This document shows positions 9,359 to 17,692 of a DNA stretch of 64,000 nt, piece after piece (positions within the stretch are counted from its first letter, which is position 1; each line of letters starts with the position of its first letter). Source of the stretch: Vibrio splendidus. GTDB taxonomy: Bacteria; Pseudomonadota; Gammaproteobacteria; Enterobacterales; Vibrionaceae. Position numbers and translations under genes: made by a program. Under the pieces are notes generated by a model, which ran no database searches, was not told the origin of the DNA, and saw only the letters and a program-made list of their open reading frames with translations. The DNA lies in the NCBI RefSeq assembly GCF_001557875.1, contig NZ_LNRF01000010.1, forward strand, positions 115,520 to 179,519. The letters run 5' to 3'.

Positions 9359-10696
9359 TTATACGTTGAGCGCCAAGATCTTTGAGTTACGTTGATAGTT
9401 GTATAGCCCTTGTTTTTCCATCGGTAATTCATCAACCGCTATCTCGTAAAAACCTTGTTCACGGAACCAGTGAAGGCTGTGCGTAGTAAGGACAAAGATC
9501 TGGTCGATATCACGAGATTTTGATTGGTGGCGCATGTAATCCAGCAGCAATTGCCCACGGTTTCCATCGCGATAATCAGGATGAATCGCCACACACGCCA
9601 TCTCTGCCATGTGATCTTCCGGATACGCATATAGTGCAGCGCAACCAATAATCAGACCGTCTTTTTCGATGATCGTAAAACGGTGAATTTCTTGTTCCAA
9701 TTGTTCTCTTGAACGACGAACGAGAATGCCTTGTTCTTCCAAAGGACGAATAAGGTCAAAGATGCCACCAATATCGTCAATCTGAGCTTGTCTTACTTGC
9801 TCAGCACTCGCCATAACCACTTGGGTCCCAATACCATCAAAAGAGAACAATTCTTGGATTAACGCGCCATCTACCTTGTAGCTGATTAGATGACAACGAG
9901 GCACCCCGGCACGACAAGCGGAGATCGCTCCTTTCAAGAAGCGCAGTGTTCCTGTGCTCATGTCTTCGGCAGGATTTTGAGATTCCGTTAATCGTTCTAG
10001 AATTTGCTTGGCATCTTTAGGGAAGAGTTCGGCGAGCACGTTACCGCGTTCATCTGTTACCCCTTGTTCGGAGCAAAAGCCAATAAGCTTGTCGGCCTTT
10101 AGACGAATAGCAACTTGGGTAGCGACCTCTTCAGAAAGTAGGTTAAAGCTTTCGCCTGTCACGGAGCTGGCAATAGGGCCAAGCAGTACAATTGAACCTT
10201 GGTCAAGTGTGCGATTGATCCCTTCGATATCGATTCGACGAATACGCCCGCTGTGGCAATAATCCGTACCGTCATCCACGCCAAGCGGTTGAGCCGTAAT
10301 GAAGTTACCACTCATCACATTGAGTTGAGTGCCTGCCATCGGGGTGTTGTTTAAACTCATCGAAAGTCGAGCAGTGATGGCAAGTTGTAGTTGGCCAGCA
10401 GCCTGCATAGCGACGCCCAGAGAATATTCATCAGTGACCCTAATATTCTTGTGATAAGGCGTATGGCAATCTTGCTTAGCGAGCAATTGGTTGATCTGCG
10501 GTCTTGCCCCGTGAACGAGAACAATTTTTACTCCAAGGCTGTGGAGCAAGGCTATATCACTAATAATGTTACCAAAGTTCCTGTCGGCAACGGCTTCGCC
10601 TCCCAGCATAATGACCATGGTTTTGCCACGGTGAGCATTGACATAAGGGGTTGATTGTCTGAAACCTTTTACTAGCGCTGTACTTCTTAATTTCAC
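9359..10696 (-). CDS. argA: Amino-acid N-acetyltransferase (N-acetylglutamate synthase)
   Basis: ArgA makes N-acetylglutamate from glutamate and acetyl-CoA, the first step of arginine synthesis. The 445-residue protein has an amino-acid-kinase-like domain (about 25-280, with GGEAV and VLVHGARPQI) and a C-terminal GNAT acetyltransferase domain (about 295-435, with ACVAIHPDYRDGNRG). Length matches the bacterial enzyme (443 in E. coli). The start is a GTG; no in-frame ATG lies just upstream. Two ArgR-like operator half-sites lie upstream, consistent with arginine repression. It converges on recD, as in enterobacteria. Confidence 0.96.
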   Translation of the reverse strand: MKLRSTALVKGFRQSTPYVNAHRGKTMVIMLGGEAVADRNFGNIISDIALLHSLGVKIVLVHGARPQINQLLAKQDCHTPYHKNIRVTDEYSLGVAMQAAGQLQLAITARLSMSLNNTPMAGTQLNVMSGNFITAQPLGVDDGTDYCHSGRIRRIDIEGINRTLDQGSIVLLGPIASSVTGESFNLLSEEVATQVAIRLKADKLIGFCSEQGVTDERGNVLAELFPKDAKQILERLTESQNPAEDMSTGTLRFLKGAISACRAGVPRCHLISYKVDGALIQELFSFDGIGTQVVMASAEQVRQAQIDDIGGIFDLIRPLEEQGILVRRSREQLEQEIHRFTIIEKDGLIIGCAALYAYPEDHMAEMACVAIHPDYRDGNRGQLLLDYMRHQSKSRDIDQIFVLTTHSLHWFREQGFYEIAVDELPMEKQGLYNYQRNSKILALNV

Positions 10697-10709
10697 AGAA
10701 CAAGTCCAT

Positions 10710-10748
10710 TTTGTTTATTTATTCGATAATTTAGCATTTAAATTCAAA
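10710..10748 (-). promoter_or_regulatory. Probable pair of ArgR boxes upstream of argA
   Basis: On the - strand, TTTGAATTTAAATGC and CGAATAAATAAACA each resemble the ARG box core (TGAAT-N4-ATTCA), mainly through their left halves. The two cores start exactly 21 bp apart, the spacing of paired 18-bp boxes separated by 3 bp. They lie 14-52 bp upstream of the argA start. Neither is a perfect palindrome, so binding is inferred. Confidence 0.5.
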
Positions 10749-10821
10749 TGTAAACAACACCTTTTTGGAATAAAGCGCAAACTATTCTTATCTAGGCTTC
10801 AATATATAAACTGTCTCAGTG

Positions 10822-10827
10822 TAGAAT
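10822..10827 (+). promoter_or_regulatory. Candidate -10 element for the DUF2850 gene
   Basis: TAGAAT, with TTCAAT at 10798-10803 as a weak -35 (18-bp spacing). Transcription would start near 10834, only about 10 nt before the first ATG of the gene, which has no ribosome site of its own. Confidence 0.35.
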
Positions 10828-10842
10828 GCGCATAGCATCCTT

Positions 10843-11331
10843 ATGAGTAGTCACCGAATGCAACAAGCTCCAGCGACAAACAACAAAATCGATGAGATAA
10901 CCAAAGGTCTCTACAGCGAAGCTGATCAGCGCAATCAATCTAAGTTGAAGCGTAAGATCATTGAACGTTGTTTAATGGTTCTAGCTTTGGTGGGTTCGTT
11001 TGCGGTGGTTTCTTTGTTCGGCGATGTGCTTTCCCGAGTGCAAGATGCGGCGACGCCTGATCATCTAATATATGGTACTTGGATAGAGCAGGATGTTGCA
11101 CATTATGCGACGGATGAGTTTGTTCTGAATGCTAATGGTGTATCAGTTCGTGGGTCTGTTGTTTCGACGAGCTTTGACTTTGACGGTAGCTACTTTGAAT
11201 ATAAGGCGGGTGATAAAACCTATCGCTTCCGCATGACCAATTCTGACAATACAGAAATGGTGCTCGATTCTGACAGTCACTACAATCCCATCTTCCGCCT
11301 TAAAGGCCATATCGATAACTCCGTCCGATAG
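10843..11331 (+). CDS. DUF2850 family single-pass membrane protein
   Basis: A 162-residue protein of unknown function that I place in DUF2850, a family I know mainly from Vibrio. A basic N-terminal segment (to about residue 42) is followed by one hydrophobic helix (about 43-62, CLMVLALVGSFAVVSLFGDV). The remaining C-terminal domain, starting near LIYGTWIEQDVAHY, is predicted to face the periplasm and resembles a small beta-sandwich. The first ATG lacks a ribosome site. A second in-frame ATG at 10858 is preceded by GAGTAG and could be the true start. It stands alone between divergent argA and mltA. Confidence 0.7.
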   Translation: MSSHRMQQAPATNNKIDEITKGLYSEADQRNQSKLKRKIIERCLMVLALVGSFAVVSLFGDVLSRVQDAATPDHLIYGTWIEQDVAHYATDEFVLNANGVSVRGSVVSTSFDFDGSYFEYKAGDKTYRFRMTNSDNTEMVLDSDSHYNPIFRLKGHIDNSVR

Positions 11332-11421
11332 GTTATCTTCTTGTAAACTCTTACAATCTACGATTGTGTTATCTGACTGTTTTTGTCATCCTCGATGCAT
11401 AGAATTTTTAGGATGACTCTT

Positions 11422-12525
11422 GTGATTAAAAAATGGCTTCCCCTTGTCGCTGCCTCTTTGTTATTTGGCTGTGCTCAACCCACTGATCTTGCTCAACAAC
11501 ACCTTGATGACGAATTTCCTCGTACCTTGAATAAGGTCGATCAGGTTGAATCCAATAAACCAAGAGACTACACCGCATTTGCAGAACAAGCTGAGATGGT
11601 GGTTTCTAAATCCCCTTCGATGGCTAAAATCTATGAGCCGCTTTATCAACAACTCAATGAGTGGGCGATGCTGAGTGGAGATCCAAGCGAACTCGCTAAT
11701 TTTGGCGTTCAAACTGCTCAACTAGGTGGTGGTGATAAACAAGGCAATGTTTTGTTTACGGGCTACTTTTCTCCTGTTATGGAACTGCGCCACGAAGCGA
11801 ATGAAGAATACCGTTACCCAGTTTACGGGCTTCCTGAGTGTAGTAAAGAGTGTCCAACACGCGAAGAGATTTACAACGGCGCACTAGAAGGTCAAGGCCT
11901 TGAGTTAGGTTACTCAGCAAACCGTATCGACCCATTTATGATGGAAGTGCAGGGCAGTGGGTTCGTGCACTTCGGTGATGATGATACGCTGCAGTATTTC
12001 GCATACGCAGGTAAGAACAATAAAGCTTATGTGAGCATTGGCCGTGTTTTGATTGAGCGAGGCTTAGTTCCACGCGAAAAAATGTCACTAAAAGCAATCA
12101 AAGAGTGGGTATTGGCAAACGATCCTGAAGTGGTCAAAGAGTTGCTTGAGCAAAATCCATCTTTCGTGTTTTTTGAAGCGAGAGACGACTTGTCAGTAAT
12201 GGGCAGTGCTGGGATTCCTCTATTGCCAATGGCTGCAGTAGCTGGCGATCGCTCTATCTTGCCTATGGGAACTCCAATTCTGGCTGAGGTTCCTTTATTG
12301 AATGCGGATGGTACTTGGAGCGGTGCGCACCAATTAAGATTGTTATTGGTTTTGGATACGGGCGGCGCAGTTAAGCAGAACCATTTGGATCTCTACCATG
12401 GTATGGGGCCGCGAGCAGGCACTGAAGCGGGTCACTACAAGCATTTTGGTCGCGTGTGGAAGCTTGGCTTAGATGGCAGCGCAACCGAAGCGCCTTGGGC
12501 TTTACCACCTGAAAAGGTCGAGTAA
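11422..12525 (+). CDS. mltA: Membrane-bound lytic murein transglycosylase A
   Basis: MltA cleaves peptidoglycan glycan strands to 1,6-anhydro products from the inner face of the outer membrane. I chose the GTG at 11422 because AGGA lies 8 nt before it and the product then starts with a compact lipoprotein signal (IKKWLPLVAASLLFGC, lipid on C17); an ATG at 11413 is also in frame. The MltA barrel domain follows, with GYFSP near 115 and the C-terminal 3D domain ending in LLLVLDTGGAVKQNHLDLYHG, which holds the catalytic aspartate region. About 367 residues, close to the family's usual size. A strong terminator follows. Confidence 0.94.
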   Translation: MIKKWLPLVAASLLFGCAQPTDLAQQHLDDEFPRTLNKVDQVESNKPRDYTAFAEQAEMVVSKSPSMAKIYEPLYQQLNEWAMLSGDPSELANFGVQTAQLGGGDKQGNVLFTGYFSPVMELRHEANEEYRYPVYGLPECSKECPTREEIYNGALEGQGLELGYSANRIDPFMMEVQGSGFVHFGDDDTLQYFAYAGKNNKAYVSIGRVLIERGLVPREKMSLKAIKEWVLANDPEVVKELLEQNPSFVFFEARDDLSVMGSAGIPLLPMAAVAGDRSILPMGTPILAEVPLLNADGTWSGAHQLRLLLVLDTGGAVKQNHLDLYHGMGPRAGTEAGHYKHFGRVWKLGLDGSATEAPWALPPEKVE

Positions 12526-12581
12526 GCGGCAATAAAATAGGGCATTGAAAGCGAATCGCTAATCCCCTAGACTTTTTATTC

Positions 12582-12616
12582 AAGAGTGCGTATAAAACGC
12601 ACTCTTTTCTTTTTCT
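12582..12616 (+). terminator. Intrinsic terminator after mltA
   Basis: Stem AAGAGTGCG / CGCACTCTT with a TATAAAA loop, followed by TTCTTTTTC on the + strand. Confidence 0.88.
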
Positions 12617-12638
12617 CAGAAATAAATTGGCGGCAACA

Positions 12639-13448
12639 ATGCGTGAATTGACCACTCCAGCTTCAGAAAACTATGACCAACGATTTGGTGGCACCCGTCG
12701 CCTATATGGCAATAGTGAAGTCGATATACTTAGAGCAGCACACGTGTGTGTTATCGGTATTGGCGGTGTAGGTTCATGGGCTGTTGAAGCACTTGCTCGT
12801 ACTGGTTTAGGTGAGCTGACTTTGATCGATATGGATGATGTGTGTGTGACTAACATCAACCGTCAAATTCATGCAATGTCGGGCACGGTTGGTAAGAGCA
12901 AAATCGAAGTGATGGCCGAGCGTGTTAAGCTGATTAACCCTGAGTGTAAAGTTAACCTGATTGACGATTTCATCGGTCCTGATAATCAGGCGGAGTACTT
13001 ATCGAAAGAGTTCGATTTTGTGTTGGATGCGATCGATAGCATGAAAGCTAAGGCTTCGCTATTGGCGTATTGCCGCAGTAACAAAATCAAAGTAATCACC
13101 ACTGGTGGTGCGGGGGGGCAAATCGACCCAACGCAAATCAAAGTGGCCGATTTGACTAAAACGATTCAAGATCCGCTAGCGAAGAAGCTAAAAGATACCC
13201 TTCGTCGTCATCATAATTTCCCTAAGAATCCAGCGCGTAAGTTTGGTATCGATTGTGTGTTCTCGACTGAACAGCTGAAATACCCTCAAGCTGACGGCAG
13301 TGTATGTGCTGCGAAAGCAACAGCTGAAGGTCCAAAGCGCATGGATTGTGCGACAGGCTTTGGTGCGGCAACCGTGGTAACGGCGACTTTTGGTTTTGTG
13401 GCTGTTTCGCGTATTGTAGAAAAGCTGATTCAAAAGCACGCTAAGTAA
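12639..13448 (+). CDS. tcdA: tRNA threonylcarbamoyladenosine dehydratase
   Basis: TcdA (CsdL) is an E1-like ATP-dependent enzyme that cyclises t6A37 of ANN-decoding tRNAs to ct6A. The ThiF/MoeB-type Rossmann fold begins with VIGIGGVGSWAVEAL (about 35-49), followed by LIDMDDVCVTNINRQ, typical of the family. A conserved C-terminal part contains KRMDCATGFGAATVVTATFG. About 269 residues, as in E. coli. I start at the ATG at 12639; a TTG at 12627 is also in frame. csdE follows 37 nt later on the same strand and csdA converges, so all three genes of the CSD sulfur system are together. Confidence 0.95.
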   Translation: MRELTTPASENYDQRFGGTRRLYGNSEVDILRAAHVCVIGIGGVGSWAVEALARTGLGELTLIDMDDVCVTNINRQIHAMSGTVGKSKIEVMAERVKLINPECKVNLIDDFIGPDNQAEYLSKEFDFVLDAIDSMKAKASLLAYCRSNKIKVITTGGAGGQIDPTQIKVADLTKTIQDPLAKKLKDTLRRHHNFPKNPARKFGIDCVFSTEQLKYPQADGSVCAAKATAEGPKRMDCATGFGAATVVTATFGFVAVSRIVEKLIQKHAK

Positions 13449-13485
13449 CGTCTTCTATTCAATTAATAATCGACTGGATATTAAA

Positions 13486-13914
13486 ATGACCACATTCCCA
13501 AGCTCTCCATTCGGCACTGAAATTACCAGTGATGATATCGTCGCGAAAATGCAGACATTCAGCGGCTGGGAAGACCGTTATCGCCAAGTGATTCAATGGG
13601 GTAAGAAACTACCAACTATGCCTGATGAACTGAAAAGTGAGCAGGTTGTGGTATCTGGTTGTGAGAGCCAAGTATGGTTAGTTTCGCAGAACATCGACGG
13701 TGTTTGGTACTTTTGTGCTGATTCTGATGCTCGCATCGTTCGCGGTCTGATTGCATTAGTGATGGCTGCGTATGATGGAAAAACATCAGAGCAGGTTCAA
13801 GCGTTCGATATTGATGAATACTTCGAAAAAATCGGTCTAATTACCCATCTAAGCCCATCTCGCGGTAATGGATTAAAAGCGATTGTTGCTCAAATCCAAG
13901 AGCTAAGTGCTTAA
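13486..13914 (+). CDS. csdE: Sulfur acceptor protein CsdE
   Basis: CsdE takes persulfide sulfur from the cysteine desulfurase CsdA and raises its activity, probably passing sulfur toward TcdA. The 142-residue SufE-like protein keeps the acceptor cysteine in VVSGCESQVWL (C59) and the conserved RGLIALVMAAYDG helix. In E. coli csdA and csdE are adjacent and codirectional; here csdE is downstream of tcdA and faces csdA across a shared terminator region. Confidence 0.94.
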   Translation: MTTFPSSPFGTEITSDDIVAKMQTFSGWEDRYRQVIQWGKKLPTMPDELKSEQVVVSGCESQVWLVSQNIDGVWYFCADSDARIVRGLIALVMAAYDGKTSEQVQAFDIDEYFEKIGLITHLSPSRGNGLKAIVAQIQELSA

Positions 13915-13932
13915 CATTTCTTAGACACACAG

Positions 13933-13965
13933 AAACAAAAAGGGTTGACGCTAAACGCCAACCCT
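13933..13965 (-). terminator. Intrinsic terminator between csdE and csdA
   Basis: Stem AGGGTTGACG / CGCCAACCCT with a 5-nt loop and one mismatch. On the - strand it is followed by TTTTTGTTT, so it mainly stops csdA transcripts; it may also help stop csdE. Confidence 0.8.
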
Positions 13966-13988
13966 AAATAATTTCGCTCGCGACTCGG

Positions 13989-15200
13989 CTAAAGCATATC
14001 AACGGCTTTTTCTATCGCCGCTACGAGCTTTTCAACATCATCCATGTTGTTGTAAATACCAAATGAAATTCGAACCGTTCCTTTCACTCCAAGTGCATCC
14101 ATTAATGGGTGCGCACAGTGGTGACCAGCGCGAACGGCAATACCTTGTTGGTCGAGTAACGTTGCAATATCTTGATGGTGAACGCCATTCATCACAAAGG
14201 TAATTACGCTCGAATTTGGCTTGTAACCGAGTATCTGGATGTCATCCAATTGACTGAGTGCTTGATGGGTTTTGTGTTGTAGCTGGTGGATATGATCTTC
14301 CACGTCTTGTTGTTCATACTGATGTAACCACTCGATTGCTGAACTTAAAGCGATGGCACCTGCTACGTTTGGTGTGCCTGCTTCGAACTTACCAGGCAGT
14401 TTAGAAAACGTAGTGCCAGAAAAAGAGACGCGTTCAACCATTTTGCCACCGCCATGCCACGGCGGCATCGCTTCGAGCAATTCTAGTTTGCCGTAAAGCA
14501 CACCAATCCCTGCTGGAGCATAGAGTTTGTGCCCTGAGAATACGTAGAAATCTGCGCCCAAAGTGGCAACATCCAATGGTTCATGGACAATGCCTTGTGC
14601 GCCATCGACGACAACCACGGCATTCATCTCATGTGCCTTTTCGATAACTTGCTCAATCGGTTGGCGAGAACCCGTCACATTGGTTATCTGAGCCAGAGCT
14701 ACGATCTTGGTTCGTTCAGTCAACAGTGCATCAAAAGCAGCAAGGTCGAATTCGCAGTCAGATGTCATTGGGATTTTGATGATCTTAGCACCGGTTTGTT
14801 CTGCCACAATTTGCCAAGGGACAATGTTGGCGTGGTGTTCCATTTCGCTCACTAGGATTTCATCGCCCGGTTGGAGGGTACTTCTAGCGTAGGTTTGAGC
14901 GATAAGGTTGAGTGCTTCGGTGGCACCGCGAGTCCAGATAATCTCTTTCGATGAGGTTGCGCCAATAAACTGAGCGACCTTGTCTCTTGCCGCTTCAAAT
15001 TGACTGGTCGCGTTCGCCGTTAAGCTATGACTACCACGGTGAACATTGGCATTTTGTTTGGAGTAATATTGGCTAATGGCATCAATAACTACCTGAGGTT
15101 TTTGTGTTGTTGCCGCGCTGTCTAAGTAAATCAATGGTTGTTGATTGATGGTTTGTGATAGCGCAGGAAACTGCTCTCGGATGTGATTGATATCAAGCAT
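13989..15200 (-). CDS. csdA: Cysteine desulfurase CsdA
   Basis: CsdA is a PLP-dependent class V aminotransferase-fold enzyme that removes sulfur from cysteine as an enzyme-bound persulfide. The 403-residue protein keeps the PLP lysine in FSGHKLYAP (near 225) and the catalytic cysteine in AGHHCAHPLM (near 360). SufS-like group II features such as EMEHHANIVPW near 125 are clear. ATG start; it converges on csdE and tcdA. SufS is the close paralogue, but the neighbours point to CsdA. Confidence 0.94.
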   Translation of the reverse strand: MLDINHIREQFPALSQTINQQPLIYLDSAATTQKPQVVIDAISQYYSKQNANVHRGSHSLTANATSQFEAARDKVAQFIGATSSKEIIWTRGATEALNLIAQTYARSTLQPGDEILVSEMEHHANIVPWQIVAEQTGAKIIKIPMTSDCEFDLAAFDALLTERTKIVALAQITNVTGSRQPIEQVIEKAHEMNAVVVVDGAQGIVHEPLDVATLGADFYVFSGHKLYAPAGIGVLYGKLELLEAMPPWHGGGKMVERVSFSGTTFSKLPGKFEAGTPNVAGAIALSSAIEWLHQYEQQDVEDHIHQLQHKTHQALSQLDDIQILGYKPNSSVITFVMNGVHHQDIATLLDQQGIAVRAGHHCAHPLMDALGVKGTVRISFGIYNNMDDVEKLVAAIEKAVDML

Positions 15201-15286
15201 CTATTCTTACCTAAATCTTGGAAATTGGTGCTAGCTTAATGCTAAGCGGTATCATTATTTTATCGCGACTTGTTAACCGTTGCTGA

Positions 15287-16180
15287 CTAATCTTGATGAT
15301 TCCAGCTATTTTCTTGCTCTTTGACCTGATCGAACAGCTTTTGGTTAACGGGAACTTCTATCTGATGCTTATTTGCTGTTTTTATCAGGTGCCCAGTGAT
15401 GAAGTCGATCTCAGTCTTTCTTTGATAAAGCATATCTTGCTTCATTGAAGAGTTGTTCTGTGCTGTGGCGTGAATAACCTTGTTGACGCTCGCTTCTAAC
15501 TCTTCGATCGAACAATCAATACCTTCTGCCTGCATAACTTTTGTGAGCTCTTCAACTATAGAGATTAAAGTATCTCCAAACTTTTGGTCTGCAAGTTCGC
15601 CATTCTTGACTTGTTCTAACCCAGTCAGCGGGTTGATTGCACAGTTGATGGCGAGTTTGGTCCAAAGCGCGGCTTTAATCTCTGGGTTCCAACTCACAGC
15701 GGGGAGAGCATGATCCAATACATTAACTAAAAAAGTGCACTGTTGCCCATTGAGGTTAAAAGCACCCAGTTGAGTTTGGCCAACTCCAGTGTGAGATACA
15801 CTATTACGATCAGGTTTGAATGCAGCTTGGGTGGTGGTTGCTAGTACTACCGGGTGGTCATTAATTTGAGCTGCTATCTGATCAACTGCGCCCATTCCGT
15901 TATGCATGAACATGAGAATGGTATCAGAGTCGAGATATTGAAGTAACGGAGTGGTGGCTTCTTCTACTTGCCAAGCCTTGACCGTAAAGATCACTAAGTC
16001 ACTTGCAGATAGCTTTTCTATATTGTTATTACTGAAGGAAAGTGAAGCTTGCTCATCAAGTGATAGGTCAATTGAGGTTTCAGGGGAGCGGCTCCACAAA
16101 GAGACATTATGACCAGCTTGAAGTAGTTTTATTGCCCATAAAGAGCCAATTGCTCCAGGTCCAACAATAGTGATGTTCAC
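15287..16180 (-). CDS. panE: 2-dehydropantoate 2-reductase
   Basis: PanE reduces ketopantoate to pantoate with NADPH in coenzyme A synthesis. The 297-residue protein has the N-terminal nucleotide-binding motif VGPGAIGSLWA (residues 6-16) and the ApbA C-terminal domain with the conserved KLAINCAINPLTGL near 173-186. The start is a GTG with only a weak ribosome site. It lies 86 nt upstream of csdA in the same direction; whether the two are co-transcribed is unclear. Confidence 0.93.
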   Translation of the reverse strand: MNITIVGPGAIGSLWAIKLLQAGHNVSLWSRSPETSIDLSLDEQASLSFSNNNIEKLSASDLVIFTVKAWQVEEATTPLLQYLDSDTILMFMHNGMGAVDQIAAQINDHPVVLATTTQAAFKPDRNSVSHTGVGQTQLGAFNLNGQQCTFLVNVLDHALPAVSWNPEIKAALWTKLAINCAINPLTGLEQVKNGELADQKFGDTLISIVEELTKVMQAEGIDCSIEELEASVNKVIHATAQNNSSMKQDMLYQRKTEIDFITGHLIKTANKHQIEVPVNQKLFDQVKEQENSWNHQD

Positions 16181-16239
16181 AGCAATACCGAGATAAGAAA
16201 GTGATGCTGCAAGGATAGCGAGGCATTAAATGAAAGCAA

Positions 16240-16268
16240 TAAAAAATGGCACCCGAGGGTGCCATTTT
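16240..16268 (-). terminator. Intrinsic terminator after ompK
   Basis: Stem AAAATGGCACC / GGTGCCATTTT. On the - strand it is followed by TTTTTTATT, so it serves ompK. Confidence 0.88.
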
Positions 16269-16290
16269 GGAAACTTTCTTAGAAGTTCGA

Positions 16291-17106
16291 TTAGAACTTG
16301 TAAGTTACTGCTACGTAGTGACCTACGCCAGAAGATTCAGCTTGTGAAGTAGGATCCCACGGAAGGTCTGCACCGTCTTCAAAACCGTATACATCGCTGT
16401 ATAGCTTCAAGCCGTAACCAACTGCAAAGCGATCTGAGTGCCAGTAAATACCGTTAAACATCGCGCCGCCGTTGCTTACTTGAGCGTACTCATCTTTCAT
16501 ACCGAATTGGTAATCGATGTAACCTTGGTAAGAGATGAATGAACCGTTCTCGAAGAAGTAGAAAGGCTTGAACCAGTTAGTTGAGATTTGGAAACCGTTC
16601 CAATCTTTTTGGTTTGAATCGTATGTACCGTAAAGGTTTAGACCCATTTTGCCGAACCATGGAACCATTACGTCAGAACCTAGACCAACTTTCTGAGTGT
16701 TAACACCACCGTTGTTACCATCCCACTCGAAAAGAGTTGAAAGGTATAGTTCTTCAACTGGACCGAAAGAAAGGTCTTTGCCAGTTAAGCCGTCAAGAGA
16801 CATACGAGGAGCAAATTTCATGAAGATTTTGCCATCTTTGTCTGCTTTGTCGCTGCTTGAGTCTGATGTTAGGTTAAATACATCAACATAGCCGTAAAGG
16901 TCGAAGATTCCAGAGCGACCACCAAATTCCATCTCTAGGTAATCATGAGTAGATTCGTAAGGACCTTTCTCGTTGATTGCCCCCATGATGTTGAACTGCA
17001 TCCACTTGTAATCGTTTTTGTGGATGTCGCCGTCAGAATAATCCGCTGCCATTACTGGAGCAGAAGTTGCTGCAAGTAGGCCAAGAGTTAAAAGTGATTT
17101 ACGCAT
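16291..17106 (-). CDS. ompK: Outer membrane channel OmpK (Tsx-like)
   Basis: OmpK is a nucleoside-channel-type (Tsx family) outer-membrane barrel, known in vibrios as a receptor for the broad-host phage KVP40. I start at the ATG at 17106, which gives a clean signal peptide (MRKSLLTLGLLAATSAPVMA, cut before ADYSDGD); the frame is open farther upstream, but that part is not signal-like. The mature protein of about 251 residues is rich in alternating aromatic/polar strands and ends with the outer-membrane signature VTYKF (terminal F). It has a highly expressed codon style. A CRP-like site lies about 130 nt upstream and a strong terminator follows. Confidence 0.92.
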   Translation of the reverse strand: MRKSLLTLGLLAATSAPVMAADYSDGDIHKNDYKWMQFNIMGAINEKGPYESTHDYLEMEFGGRSGIFDLYGYVDVFNLTSDSSSDKADKDGKIFMKFAPRMSLDGLTGKDLSFGPVEELYLSTLFEWDGNNGGVNTQKVGLGSDVMVPWFGKMGLNLYGTYDSNQKDWNGFQISTNWFKPFYFFENGSFISYQGYIDYQFGMKDEYAQVSNGGAMFNGIYWHSDRFAVGYGLKLYSDVYGFEDGADLPWDPTSQAESSGVGHYVAVTYKF

Positions 17107-17235
17107 AATGGAACTCTCTATGTTAAAAATGAATAACCCGCTAATCCGTGCGTGTTTATGATGTCCGAATGCCGAGCATAATAGCGATTTTGTTCTCAAA
17201 TAAAAGTGAGACAGAGTGAAAACTACAATTATTAA

Positions 17236-17251
17236 GGTGAGGGTGATCACA
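17236..17251 (-). promoter_or_regulatory. Probable CRP-cAMP site upstream of ompK
   Basis: On the - strand TGTGATCACCCTCACC matches the TGTGA-N6-TCACA consensus at 9 of 10 core positions. It is centred about 138 nt upstream of the ompK start. Known E. coli tsx is CRP-regulated, so the same control is likely here; it is not shown by the sequence alone. Confidence 0.55.
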
Positions 17252-17692
17252 CTAACGATCTAAATGATGGAACTTTAAGATGGCAATGCATCTTGATGCA
17301 CCTTTAATTCTATTGATTTTGTGAAATTAGATTATTTTGTGGATAAATCGGCGAAATGCTGCTCTAAGCAAACGATTCTACTAAATTGAGTGACATGCAT
17401 ATCAAAATCAACAGTATTCCTTTCTAACCGTTTTCTCGTAAAAAGTGACTCATTCAACCCACCTCTCAATCCAGTCTTTGATCCATTTTTAACCAACTTC
17501 GTACTGCAGTTTGAATCAATTGATGAACATCTCATGTGATGACTGATTAGAAATTGGAATCTAGCTACTTTTCGAATCACTGAGAATTAATGACAGTTCA
17601 CAGCACTAAACCATGAGGCGATTGTTAAATATTGGTTGTTAGATTGCTCTGTTGTGTGACGAACTAGTCAAACTTTTTTGGAGAGAAGACCG
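17252..17692. other. Long intergenic region before the DUF4397 lipoprotein gene
   Basis: About 440 A+T-rich bases. A - strand frame of 82 codons (17332-17580) is present but has no ribosome site and an unconvincing composition, so I do not call it a gene. Near the lipoprotein gene, TGTTAGATT at 17637-17645 resembles an extended -10 element. Nothing else is clear. Confidence 0.35.

Noticed and set aside
17107..17250. 48-residue N-terminal extension of OmpK
   Set aside because: It covers the promoter and CRP-like site and would bury the signal peptide.
17332..17580. 82-codon leftward frame between ompK and the DUF4397 gene
   Set aside because: No ribosome site, unconvincing composition and no recognisable motif; kept only as part of the intergenic note.
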